Shown piece after piece: positions 20,171-29,079 of a stretch of 29,830 bases of DNA. A program made the translations under genes and the position numbers. This stretch comes from Basidiobolus meristosporus CBS 931.73 (taxonomy: Eukaryota; Basidiobolomycota; Basidiobolomycetes; Basidiobolales; Basidiobolaceae). The stretch's first letter is position 1, and each line of letters opens with the position of its first letter. The stretch is taken from the NCBI GenBank assembly GCA_002104905.1, contig MCFE01000862.1:1-29830 (forward strand), written 5' to 3'. Below the pieces are notes generated by a model. It ran no database searches and was not told where the DNA came from. It worked only from the letters and a program-made list of their open reading frames with translations.

Positions 20171-20700
20171 TATTATACATCTTATTCCCTAAGTAAATGA
20201 CTCATAACTTAGCAATAAGCTTAAAAATTCTAATGTTCAATGAATTGTTTAGGTGTAAACAGGATGTTAACAACAGTGTAACATCTCAACTTGATCCTTG
20301 GATTCCAGGTGGTACAATCCATGGGGCCATCTCCATTTTTGGGCTTTATGTTTACTGCAGCCAACAGCCCCAACTTGTGAATTCTTTGCCTCATATTGAG
20401 TGACAAAGTATTTGGCACAATCAGCATCCACATCCAATCAGGTGGAATAAACCTATCTCCAATTTTCTTTGGATATGATCTTTCCAAAAACCACATCTAA
20501 CAGGCTGTTCAGGCTAGCCATAAGGTAAGGCAAGTGTGGCGATAAGAAAACAAACACTCACCAATATGCCCCAACCAAAATATCAAAGTAATGTGGGGAT
20601 TGTACACCCTGTCCCATATGAAGGCTTCACCACACTAATACATCTTCTTTATTCATAATCCCAATGGATTACATCACCACAGTTCCGGGGATATACTGAT
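20171..20700. other. transition zone between AT-rich repeats and GC-rich DNA
   Basis: The first about 350 bases still look like the AT-rich repeat compartment. A minus-strand open stretch of 88 codons (20,230-20,496) contains DRFIPPDWMWM and PKNGDGPMDCTTW, and I recognise no family in it. It could be the upstream part of the element into which X inserted, but nothing in the sequence proves it. Base composition shifts at about 20,500-20,700. Confidence 0.4.
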
Positions 20701-23350
20701 GCTACAGAAGAGTATTGAACCTGATCTGCTGTTATTTTTTAAGTGAGGCCACGCGCAAAGTTGGGCATCCAAAGACAATGGGAGACGAATTCACAGAGAA
20801 GCTGCTACTGGATACACACCCTGTTCCTACGGACTTTGTTATGTGTAGCTTGCAACCAATCCACTTCACCAACATCCACGCAGGTTTCGAGAATCACGAC
20901 ATAGCATGAAATGAATTTCCAAATCGATGGCGACCAGGAATTGAAGGTAAACGGATGATGAGGAGCGATGAAGAGTATTGACGGCCAAGGCATCAGATGA
21001 CGCTTGTGGTGAGGCCGTGATTCAAGTCATTCAGGGATGGAACCGGACTGCGATGGGTGAAGTATTGAGCGCCCGATTGGGAAATGGGCGAACTTGATTG
21101 CTCATAACTCGGTCCGAAACCGATATGTACGGTTTAGGGAAAAGTTGAGGTGGATATGAAGCCGATAGGTTTCCCAAATGGGCAGAATGGACCTTGCATT
21201 TGGTAGTTAACCTATGGGCCCAACTGTGTATACCTGTCACGCTGCTTGATGAAACCGATCCACTGGGAGAGTTGGAAGGGGCTTTTCGACGATAACGGGG
21301 TCCTTAACTTCGGCAGCTGCTCTACCCCCCCCCCCGCCCAAATTCATCTCCGAATGACCCAATCCCGCTCCTGGTCCAGATTAGCCTCTGGCGATATTAC
21401 ATTTCATTTCGTTCCTGGGACCGTATAAGATTGGCGGGGATATGGCGGGGTGGGGGGATTTCGGAATGCATTTCGTCCCACCGAAGAGGCTCATTGTTCG
21501 CAGCCCACCTTTCCGCCCGGAGAAACCGTTGTATCAGTCCGCTGGGCTTAGGATCACTCAATTGTCACCGGCCAGAGAATCCGAACCCCGGAAGGAATGG
21601 CGGTGGTGGAGGTGAGTCAATAAAGGCTGGTGTTGCCCGCAGCTTTACCGATGGAGAAGCATCCCACATCCACGTATGACACGGGTGATCGAGAACATTT
21701 CATCTCGCGAAGGAAGGGTCACGTCGGTGGGATCCGTTGAATCCAAGTCAAACATCCCGGCTGGATCCCAAACAAGACAGTGGGCAGATGGCTGGGCTGG
21801 GTAGGGTTAAGCTAGGTTGGACACCAAGTAGAACCATCATGAAACCGGTCACCCACCACAGTCATATCTCGCGAGTCGACTACACGACAGTGCGCCTCTG
21901 CATGGTGTCAGAAGCCGCTAGAACACTGCATACTTGGGCAACCATTCTTGACCATTGGGGAATAAATTTACCAACCGTTTGTTTTAGAACCACACGAGCC
22001 ACCCCTTCGAGTCCATATCCGGGAGGGGTTTCAGCGGGACCGCGTCGCCGAGAGAGCATTGGTGGGGTAGCATTTCTGGCCACTGCGAGAAGAGCCGGAC
22101 CATAGCCGTCGAGGGTTCTAGTGGCGCCATCATCACCGCCGAATGATCCTGCCCATCGGAATGTGCGGATGGTCATACGTGACTAGGTGCCACCAAGGGA
22201 AGCATATTTGGTGTAGACTTCGGTTGGCTTCGACCTCAATCTGCACCAACAGCACAGCGTATCAAGGCACGACCAAATGGTGACACAGTGGATCGATTTC
22301 CGGGCCAATTTCTGAACTCTCGAGGGAATTCCATATTGGTGATGATCAGTGACACTCAAGTTACGTTCACTTGGTGGCGATGGAGAGATATCCAAATTCC
22401 CCTAACGACAACCTGCATCGGTCCACGAAGCCCTTCTGATATTGGATTCAGCTACAGGGCGGCCGCGTTCCCGTTTCTTCCCTTGCATGATAAACCGCCG
22501 TCTGCCAACAGACGGCTGACACCAGGAAGTTCCCACTTCACCGCCAGATGAATACAGGCGATTATCAGGTGGCAAAACCTGTTCGCTTATGACTCACTAC
22601 CAATCGGGGGGATTGATCCCATCGGATGGTTTTCTACACTAGCTACTTCTGCCCAACCGGTCATGGCCACTCTCTGGGAATTCAAGGAAGCCCATAACAG
22701 TGACTGCCTATTGTCGCTGGCCAATTTCAATAGAATGTCTTGCCCACAGTTGCATAGTAGTACACCACCACTCCCTCCCATATCACCCTGCACATCTATA
22801 TATATCCGGGATGGGGAGGCCCACCCATCCACACAACATCATTCACATTTATGGTGCAAATGTCAAGACAAAAGAGGCTAGATGCATGTTATTCCCCGAG
22901 TAGGAAGCACCTGGTCAATCTGGCCAAGCCCTTCCTCAGGAAGTACCCAAAAGCCACCTCAACTACGAAGGGGTTGAAATATTGGCTACCCCCTAGTGGC
23001 CACTCTACATGGTGCCAAGGCTCACGACGCAGGGAAGAACCCAAAGGGCGGGGGAGGTTGACATGTATTGTACAACCTGCAAGTATGACGGACTCGGTAG
23101 CTGGTACGTTGGTAATGATGACAGTTAGCTGATGAATCATCTTCGGTGCAAGCCGATCTCGAGTATGGATTAAAAACGGGTGTATTAAGAGAAGGCATTT
23201 CGTCGTCACAGACATGTACACATACATGGTCATGGGGGAGTATGAGAGAAACATCGTCGGTGAATGAGTGTGGTTTATATTTACAGTCTCCTAGTAACGA
23301 TGGGTATCCAATAAATAATCCATCCCGCAGATGTCTGCCAAGACCGGATT
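20700..23350. other. GC-rich stretch with no supported gene
   Basis: Short open frames occur on both strands, up to 121 codons, but they overlap one another in opposite directions, carry no motif I recognise and lack consistent splice signals. Visible small features are an 11-base C run at 21,325-21,335, CTCGCGAG-type palindromes near 21,868, and a perfect 8-bp-stem hairpin at 22,497-22,516. A spliced gene with small exons cannot be excluded without transcript data. Confidence 0.4.
22497..22516. repeat. small perfect hairpin
   Basis: GCCGTCTG-CCAA-CAGACGGC: an 8-bp stem with a 4-base loop in otherwise featureless sequence. No U-tract follows and no neighbouring gene end is evident, so no role is assigned. 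Confidence 0.6.
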
Positions 23351-23359
23351 TCCGCCGGA

Positions 23360-23704
23360 TCACCGTTTCGACGGGATGTAATCCTGACAGCAAAAGAAGG
23401 GTGAGTCCAGGGCAAATCGGTGCACTCTACGAGACCCCGTACAAACCTGGGAGGAAAGTCGCCGCGCGCTCAGTCGCTCCACCATACCACAGATCCGGGC
23501 GAATTCCAGATGCTCCTCCAGGCCATGGTCGATCATCACGCATTGATTGTAAAGGGAGTGTCGAGAGGAAGAGGCGACGTACATCTGCAGCTCGGCAGTA
23601 GCATCTGCACACTGATCAGTCGAATGGCCCCGATGACAGTAGGTGCATGTACCGAGCGGTTTGGGGTGGCTCTTGGCGTAGCGTTGCGACCGTATTAGAA
23701 GCAT
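23360..23704 (-). CDS. possible small zinc-knuckle-like protein (hypothetical)
   Basis: A minus-strand frame of 114 residues starts at ATG 23,704, about 50 bases after a TATAAA box (23,756-23,761, minus strand). Near its N-terminus is CTYCHRGHSTDQC (23,609-23,647), a C-X2-C-X3-H-X4-C spacing one residue shorter than the standard CCHC knuckle. After it come a moderately polar region and a Cys/Phe-containing end. A possible 63-base in-frame intron (GTTTGTACG...TTGCTGTCAG) lies near the 3' end and would keep the same stop. I recognise no family. The opposite strand has an open frame of similar length, so this may be chance. The TATA box and the knuckle are the only positive arguments. Confidence 0.3.
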   Translation of the reverse strand: MLLIRSQRYAKSHPKPLGTCTYCHRGHSTDQCADATAELQMYVASSSRHSLYNQCVMIDHGLEEHLEFARICGMVERLSARRLSSQVCTGSRRVHRFALDSPFFCCQDYIPSKR

Positions 23705-23755
23705 GGTGAACAGGAAGAAAGGTTCGTCTCGCTTCAGGATGGCCTTCACCCAACC

Positions 23756-23761
23756 TTTATA
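23756..23761 (-). promoter_or_regulatory. TATA box candidate
   Basis: TATAAA on the minus strand within GGTATAAAGG, about 50 bases upstream of the ATG at 23,704. Confidence 0.35.
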
Positions 23762-24230
23762 CCCACCCTCGCCAGACAACCTGTCTCAGATCGGGATGAA
23801 AAAGGAGGACGAATGAAGCGATGCCCCTTGTCAGTGGATGAATCGCGATTTAGCTATTCCAAGCGAATCCATCATTATTTCAGCCCGATTCATTTGTCCA
23901 TTTATCTTGTGAAATACTCCCGCTTCTCCCTTGAACTGGCACATTCCTGTTCCCGCCATTTCAGTGGACCGCCCAATGGCCGCCCGTCCCAGCGACACAT
24001 CCACCACCACTCAGCCAACCCCCATGACCCTTGGGGAAACACGCTCACGAAAGAGGTTCGTCTTCCAAGGGGTCAGCCGGGAAGCTAGCGAAACTTGAAT
24101 AAGATGAGATTCCAATTAGACGGGGCCTAAATCAAGTTAAATTGGCGTCGATTTTCTACACAGCCTTCTCCTAAACTATTTATTGTCCTTGGCGGCATCC
24201 CATCCGTCAGACAAGTCTTCAGTATTGGCA

Positions 24231-24776
24231 ATGATCCCCTTGGAAGGCAATGTGGACATCTCTCGACTGGCATCTTACGTATCGACCCGCCTTTGGCTCG
24301 GCACTCGACAAGCGGCCGGGTCGGTGGAGTTCCTCGAGCAGCAGAAGATCACCCATATCTTGGTGGTGGGGAAGAACCTGGCCCCAGCCTTCCCCTACAA
24401 ATTTGTATACGAGACGATCCCGGTGCTGGACAGAGACGAGGAAAACATACTGCAATACTTTGATCAGGCCTACGAGTTCATCAGCGGGGCGCTGGACCAA
24501 TCCCCCTACAACACAGTCCTCCTCCACTGCTCCATGGGGATCTCCAGCAGCGCGGCGTTCGCGGTGGCGTATCTGATGCGTCGCTACCAGCTCCGTTTCG
24601 AGTACGCACTGGAGAGGATTCGCCAGTGTCGCAAATGCGTGTGTCCCAATCAGAACTTCCGCCGCCAGCTGGCATTGTACGAGACCATGAACTATCGGGT
24701 TCGAAAGATAAGCTTCATGTATCTGAAGTTCTCCACCGCGATGGCGTTCGAGAAGAATCGTGGCACGCTGGTCTGA
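24231..24776 (+). CDS. STYX-like dual-specificity pseudophosphatase
   Basis: A 181-residue protein of the dual-specificity phosphatase fold. It has a RLWLGTRQAAGSVEFL opening, the ITHIL strand, the D-containing IPVLDRDEENIL loop, a P-loop at about residues 97-107 (LLHCSMGISSSAAF), the AVAYLM helix and a C-terminal CPNQNFRRQLALYE segment. That last segment and the tail resemble STYX, the pseudophosphatase group that binds phosphorylated proteins or competes with active MAP-kinase phosphatases. In active enzymes the loop is HC-X5-R. Here the cysteine (Cys100) is kept but the arginine position (106) is serine, codon AGC, so catalysis is expected to be lost. The start is the first ATG in the open stretch. 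An additional 5' exon is possible: ATG at 23,976 encodes a 40-residue Ser/Thr-rich frame, and a donor at 24,054 with an acceptor at 24,163 would join in phase, but the donor is weak. It could instead be an atypical phosphatase. Confidence 0.85.
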   Translation: MIPLEGNVDISRLASYVSTRLWLGTRQAAGSVEFLEQQKITHILVVGKNLAPAFPYKFVYETIPVLDRDEENILQYFDQAYEFISGALDQSPYNTVLLHCSMGISSSAAFAVAYLMRRYQLRFEYALERIRQCRKCVCPNQNFRRQLALYETMNYRVRKISFMYLKFSTAMAFEKNRGTLV

Positions 24777-24918
24777 CGGTGTTCGATGCGGTGCAATGTG
24801 ATGTGGTCGTGCGGAGTGGAAATTTTCTCCTCGGTGACTCCTCCTTTCGCGCGAAACCCATCATCTACGTCCGACGGGCGTCTCGTATGTAATTATCCCC
24901 CCCCCTCATTTCACCCAA

Positions 24919-24924
24919 AATAAA
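24919..24924 (+). terminator. poly(A) signal candidate of the STYX-like gene
   Basis: AATAAA lies 143 bases after the stop codon, in the convergent interval with the deacetylase gene. Confidence 0.5.
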
Positions 24925-25309
24925 TATGAATCATCCAAGGATCTTCATTAATTTGGATGACGTATGAAATTTGGGAAATGCTCCGTCCATCGGGTCTAGA
25001 CCCAGGGAAACCGGAACCATCCCTGACATGGTCTCAAGATGGGTTTGTTTGCTTGCGTGCGTATGGCGCAAATCCCACCTCGTATCAGGGGGAGTCGAGT
25101 GATGAAACCCATCGATCCCTCTAGGCCTTCCCTGGCATCCATCTGGCCGGTGGCGACGAAGAACACAACACGGCGAGTCAAGTAAAACGGTATCATGTCG
25201 GATTCAAATCCAAGGAGGTGTGACTCGACTGGAAGATTTCCCGAGCGGGCCATGGCTTAGCTCCGCTTTGGATGGATCTAGACCTCGTGGGTGGAAGTGG
25301 GTGGAAGTG
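24925..25309. other. convergent intergenic interval
   Basis: This lies between the 3' ends of the STYX-like gene and the deacetylase gene. No gene-like open frame with a recognisable motif was seen. GTGGAAGTGG occurs twice in tandem near 25,290-25,310. Confidence 0.5.
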
Positions 25310-25315
25310 TTTATT
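25310..25315 (-). terminator. poly(A) signal candidate of the deacetylase gene
   Basis: AATAAA on the minus strand, 64 bases after the stop codon at 25,379. Confidence 0.55.
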
Positions 25316-25378
25316 ACTATGACTGGTATGAAGTAGGGCGCACAGTGCTTTTTTGACCGGGGGTATGAACCGGTCCGC

Positions 25379-26458
25379 TTAGAGCGTGACATAGGTAAAT
25401 CCGCCTACAAGTGCTACGAACCAACCGGCTGTTAGCGTGCGGCTGGCGCCAGAAGACACCCTGCTTGCCGTAGGAGCGGAAACACTGGCGGTGGGGGTGG
25501 TGGCCAAGGAGCTGGAGGCGCTGGTGGTTGGCAGGGTGGAATTGGCCTTTTTGTTGTTGTTTGGGGCGTCTCGGTACATAGGAATCCGGTTCCCTAGGCA
25601 ATCAGCCACCGTCTCCAGCGTGTAGTTCTTGCCGCGGATCAAGTCAATGATCCTGTCGGTCATGCTTACGCTGAAATCTTCAATGTCATGTTGCAGAGAG
25701 ATGAAGCTGCTGGTGGGGGTGCCACGGTTCAGCTCCTGCTCGATGTTCGTGTAGACCAACTCGTACTTCGATGGATCTCCGTGGTAACGCCAATCTTGGT
25801 TCAGGATCGGATGAATATTAGGTGCCGCGATAAGATGGGAGTGTGATTGCTTACCATTGGAGTCGACGTTCCAGTTGATGATGGTGTAATTCATTTGCAC
25901 CAGGGTTGACCGGGTGCTGTCGTTACACTCGCCATAGGGAGGCCTAATTATGGTTAATTAGCGTCTGTAATCCCCGCCAATGAGCAGTCCGGAACCTACC
26001 TCATATAGTTGGGAGTCACTTTAATCACGTTATGGACTGCCTGCTCCACAAGAGTCATCTCCTCTCTGATTTGGGCATCAGTCATGTTATTGAGGTGTGG
26101 ATGGGTGTTGGTATGTAGAGCTATCTGGTGGCCATCATCGTAGGCTTGCTTGAGAAAGCCAGAGGTGGAGGGCTCGTTCACGTTCACGCCCAAGACAAAG
26201 AAAGTAGCTGTGACTTGTTTCTCTTTTAGGGTTTTCAACAGTGCAGGAGTAAATTGGCTAGGTCCTGATATGGAAGATGTCAGTCAAGGCTCATCCCACA
26301 AATCAGACTACTGGCTTACCATCATCAAATGTCAGAGCAAACACGCCCGGCTTTTCACAGCTCAGGACGATCCCTTCACCGATATCTTGTGCGTGCACCA
26401 ACGTTGCAAGGAGGGTGGTGAGGATTAAAAATCTTTGGGCTAATGTGGATATATTCAT
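25379..26458 (-). CDS. polysaccharide (chitin) deacetylase, GPI-anchored, four exons
   Basis: Exons are 26,458-26,320, 26,264-26,000, 25,943-25,855 and 25,794-25,379. Introns of 55, 56 and 60 bp have GT..AG ends (GTAAGC, GTAGGT, GTAAGC), and the joined frame is 302 residues. A hydrophobic signal peptide ends near VHA (residues 21-23). All five NodB-homology motifs of carbohydrate esterase family 4 are present: TFDDG (Asp45 and Asp46), HTNTH (His97 and His101, metal ligands), RPPYG (135-139), DSNDW (162-166) and LQH (His200). The enzyme should remove acetyl groups from chitin to give chitosan at the cell surface. A Ser/Thr/Ala-rich stretch (about 250-288) and a hydrophobic C-terminus suggest O-glycosylation and a GPI anchor. 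It starts at the only ATG that gives a signal peptide. A TATA-like AATAAATAGA lies about 80 bases upstream. Substrate choice (chitin versus another N-acetylated glycan) is inferred from the family in fungi. Confidence 0.93.
25795..25854 (-). other. intron 3 of the deacetylase gene (60 bp)
   Basis: GTAAGC...ACCAAG. Splicing joins AATG to ATTGG and completes the DSNDWRY motif. Confidence 0.9.
25944..25999 (-). other. intron 2 of the deacetylase gene (56 bp)
   Basis: GTAGGT...ATAATTAG. Splicing joins ATGAG to GCCTCCC and creates the RPPYG motif. Confidence 0.92.
26265..26319 (-). other. intron 1 of the deacetylase gene (55 bp)
   Basis: GTAAGC...ATATCAG. Splicing joins GATGATG to GACCT and so completes the TFDDGPS motif, which confirms both ends. 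Confidence 0.92.
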
Positions 26459-26545
26459 GTTGATCTATTATACTGTAACGATCTATGAGAAGAAGTGGGA
26501 ATAAAGATGGTTGGAACGTGTGCCTCGACCGCGTCTATTTATTTC

Positions 26546-27253
26546 CTTCCCTCAACATACATATATGCAGGAGAGTTCATCAGATAGCATATCAAGGAAG
26601 TCAGCTTGTGCTGTCAGCACTTAGATAGGGATCGGCCAAAGAGGGCTTCTCAGATGTGCAATCAAAATTGGAACCAAGTGCATTGTGCTGCTCTTGTAGG
26701 GGCTTCATCAACACCCATCGGTGCGCGGCTACATCGGGCCCGTATATGTACTCACCCAGCTCCCCTACAGCAAAGGGATTTTTGAGCAAGGGAATTAGGT
26801 AAGCACGGAGTTAGGCAAAACTCGTAAGTTGTTTACATCAGCGCTTAGGCGGGGCCTGGGCTAGGGTTGGAGGGGACTAAGCTGGTAAATCTTCGAAGAG
26901 GAAAAATTTTCAGCTTGACGGAATTGGGGTGGCACACACTTCCATTTTGACATTCCATGCTTTTCTGGTCACAAATCAATCCAGGTTGAGCAAAGCTGCC
27001 TGGTGATTGGCCGGGAAGCACCCCAAATATATCCATCTACCTTTCCGAGTGGATGGACGCGTGAAAATACGTATCTTGCATGCAGGTGGATGAGAGCTGC
27101 GCTCAAGAAAAATTTGAGTCCTTCCATATCCAGGAGGCAAGAGAAAAATATGGGGTATCCCATGGGGGGCTTCCTCAGGTATATATTCTAATTATGCGGG
27201 GGAGCATCCAGTCAAGTCAGTTAATCCTTTCTTACTACTACTAACACTCAAAC
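26546..27253. other. divergent promoter interval between deacetylase and cytochrome c genes
   Basis: No gene recognised. It contains an inverted CCAAT (GATTGGCC, near 27,005), a GC-rich block (GCGGGGGAGC near 27,196) and TATATA near 27,180, about 70 bases upstream of the cytochrome c ATG. A minus-strand open stretch of 62 codons at 26,601-26,789 has no recognisable motif. Confidence 0.5.
27179..27186 (+). promoter_or_regulatory. TATA box candidate of the cytochrome c gene
   Basis: GTATATAT lies about 70 bases upstream of the ATG, followed by a short CT/AC-rich leader (CTTACTACTACTAACACTC) typical of highly expressed fungal genes. Confidence 0.5.
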
Positions 27254-27577
27254 ATGGCCCCCACTGGTGACGCTACTGCCGGAGCTAAGCTCTTCAAGAC
27301 CCGTTGTGCCCAATGCCACACCGTTGAGGAAGGTGGTGCCCACAAGGTCGGTCCTAACCTTCACGGTCTCTTCGGACGTAAATCCGGTACCACCCCTGGA
27401 TTCACCTTCACCGCTGCCAACATCAACAAGGCTGTTGTCTGGGATGAGGAAACTTTGTTCGACTACCTCGAGAACCCCAAGAAGTACATCCCTGGTACCA
27501 AGATGGCCTTCGCTGGTTTCAAGAAGCCTAAGGATCGTGCTGACTGCGTCGCCTACCTCAAGGAATCTACTGCCTAA
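27254..27577 (+). CDS. CYC1: cytochrome c
   Basis: A 107-residue, intronless mitochondrial intermembrane-space electron carrier that moves electrons from complex III to complex IV. The haem attachment site is CAQCH (Cys18, Cys21, His22), and the methionine ligand is Met84 in IPGTKMAF. The diagnostic [15 protein letters not shown] and [10 protein letters not shown] blocks are intact, and the length is normal for a fungal cytochrome c. Codon use is strongly biased to C/T-ending codons (GGT, GCT, AAG, ACC), as expected for an abundant protein. The start is the only ATG before the conserved [12 protein letters not shown] block. The gene is convergent with the Ras gene. The symbol is given by family only. 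Confidence 0.98.
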   Translation: MAPTGDATAGAKLFKTRCAQCHTVEEGGAHKVGPNLHGLFGRKSGTTPGFTFTAANINKAVVWDEETLFDYLENPKKYIPGTKMAFAGFKKPKDRADCVAYLKESTA

Positions 27578-27699
27578 GCGAGTCCCATCCTCATACATAT
27601 AATCTGCATCAATCCTTTTGTTCCCATCCAATATCATATGTACACAACCAGTTCCCCTGCTACTCACGCGTAATCTAACATCCACATACCAAACAGTAG

Positions 27700-27705
27700 A
27701 ATAAA
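27700..27705 (+). terminator. poly(A) signal candidate of the cytochrome c gene
   Basis: AATAAA, 123 bases after the stop codon. Confidence 0.5.
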
Positions 27706-28180
27706 AGTTGATTACCAAGGAATTCTCCATTCCATCTCCCATTGCTCTGCCCATAACCATCAACAATCGTGCATGGCCTCGCATGGGCGGTCAACAACGG
27801 CCCGTTGTGATGGGTAGTGGTTCTGCATAATGAGGCGCATCTGGCAATTGCGTGTGGATGTATTTACTTGGTAAGAAGTTAATAAAAAATCCCACAGCGG
27901 GGCGCAACAGATATGAGATGAATATGTTCGCAAAGTCTAATTCACAGAAACCACCCAACTTGGTGAAGTGGGCGGCGATATCCCAACAAGTGGTGTTTGA
28001 GGAAAGGAAATCAGTCAAAGGTAAAGTGAACAAATCTACAGAAACTATTTAATCTTTTCTAGGTGGTGAGGCTGGGTTAAGTTGGGCCGGGGAGTGGTTG
28101 CCGGGATCTTTGATCGAGTCTACTCCAACACTAAATAAAATACGGAACCATCCAGCGTTACATCAATCTTGCCATGTCCA
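27706..28180. other. convergent intergenic interval between cytochrome c and Ras genes
   Basis: There are only short open frames without recognisable motifs. It includes the 3' untranslated regions of both flanking genes. No AATAAA was seen on the minus strand near the Ras stop. Confidence 0.5.
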
Positions 28181-29079
28181 TTACATCACAATACAGCAAC
28201 ACCCGCTACTGCCCGATTCTTCACCGCCGTGGCTATTGTGGTGGCCACCGTTCATGCCGTTCCCGTTTTGTGAATCGCGGTTGAACTTTCGGATTTCTCG
28301 GACAATATTGTAAAAAGCCTCGTCAACATTGATCCGTTGCTTGGCGGATGTCTCAATGAAGGGACAGTTGAATTGTCGAGCGAGGTCTTTTCCCTCTATA
28401 GTAATCAAGAGGTAGGTTAGTTGTGCGCGTGAAGGGGGGGAGGGGGGATAATGGTCTCCATTGTGGATGAAACCAACCTTGCGAGGATACTTGTCGTTCA
28501 CTTTCTAAATCGCATTTGTTCGCAACAATGATAATAGGGAAATAATCGACATCGTTCACGCGTAAAATCTGCTGCTGGAAAGTGCTGATCTCCTCAAAGG
28601 AGTGCCTGGAAGTGATACTGTACACAAGGAGAAAGCCCTCGCCTGTACGCATATATTGCTCTCTCATGGCGCTAGAAACTGATTACTATCTGAAGATCCA
28701 GGCGTTGCCGAGGTGTGGGTAAGGACTTACTTGTATTCTTCTTGACCGGCAGTATCCAGAACATCCAGCATGGAAATCTCGTCGTCAATCACGCATTGCT
28801 TACGGTAAGAATCTAAACATTCAACCAGGCGGTTAGCGTCTCCGCCGGATCTACCAGACTCCAACAACGCTCACCTTCGATAGTGGGATCATATTCGTCT
28901 ACAAAGTGAGACTGGATAAATTGTATCGTGAGGGCGGATTTACCAACACCTAGGCGTGTTCGAAAGTAGAAAAGAGTCAGTAAAGAGCGCGTAGCCAGGC
29001 TATGACAGAGGCTTCCGCATTACTAACCACCACCACCGACTACAACTAGCTTATATTCTCTATGGACTTTGGCAGCCAT
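28181..29079 (-). CDS. ras1: Ras small GTPase, five exons
   Basis: Exons are 29,079-29,028, 28,949-28,875, 28,812-28,731, 28,671-28,478 and 28,395-28,181. Introns of 78, 62, 59 and 82 bp have GT..AG ends, and the spliced protein is 205 residues. The motifs are a P-loop GGGGVGKS (15-22), effector loop YDPTIEDSY (37-45), DTAGQEE (62-68, with the catalytic Gln66 that corresponds to human Gln61), NKCD (121-124) and ETSAK (149-153). A short, Gly/Asn/His-rich variable region follows. The C-terminus CCCIVM has a CAAX box (Cys202) for prenylation and two preceding cysteines for palmitoylation, so the protein should sit on the plasma membrane. The position of human Gly12 is glycine (Gly17), so it is not constitutively active. 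Residue 70 after EEY is Asn where Ser is usual; this depends on the GTAAGT donor at 28,730. The gene is divergent from the partial gene at 29,801. Confidence 0.95.
28396..28477 (-). other. Ras intron 4 (82 bp)
   Basis: GTTGGT...TACTATAG, with a long pyrimidine-rich interior. Splicing joins TCGCAAG to AGGGAAAAG and gives [13 protein letters not shown]. Confidence 0.9.
28672..28730 (-). other. Ras intron 3 (59 bp)
   Basis: GTAAGT...TTTCTAG. Splicing gives EEYNAMREQ. Confidence 0.88.
28813..28874 (-). other. Ras intron 2 (62 bp)
   Basis: GTGAGC...TGTTTAG. Splicing joins ATCGAAG to ATTCTTACC and gives PTIEDSYRKQ. Confidence 0.92.
28950..29027 (-). other. Ras intron 1 (78 bp)
   Basis: GTTAGT...CGCCTAG. 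It interrupts the P-loop codon block, and splicing restores GGGGVGKS. Confidence 0.92.

Noticed and set aside
20230-20496. An 88-codon minus-strand frame as the N-terminal continuation of the decayed element at 5,017-6,609 across copia X
   Set aside because: The orientation fits, but no shared motif or target duplication links the two sides of X, so the join was not claimed.
21880-22176. A 98-codon minus-strand frame and overlapping plus-strand frames
   Set aside because: The mutually overlapping frames on both strands have no motifs and no splice or promoter support.
23146-23601. A 151-codon plus-strand frame
   Set aside because: It overlaps the opposite-strand candidate with the zinc knuckle, has no recognisable domain, and is rich in Arg/Pro/Ser, as chance frames in GC-rich DNA are.
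24626-24892. An 88-codon frame overlapping the end of the STYX-like gene and extending beyond its stop
   Set aside because: It is in another frame than the phosphatase domain and has no motif. The normal STYX-like C-terminal block ends properly at 24,776.
27248-27784. A 178-codon minus-strand frame antisense to cytochrome c
   Set aside because: It is a shadow of the strongly codon-biased cytochrome c gene. It has no known motif and its length comes from C/T-ending codons on the other strand.
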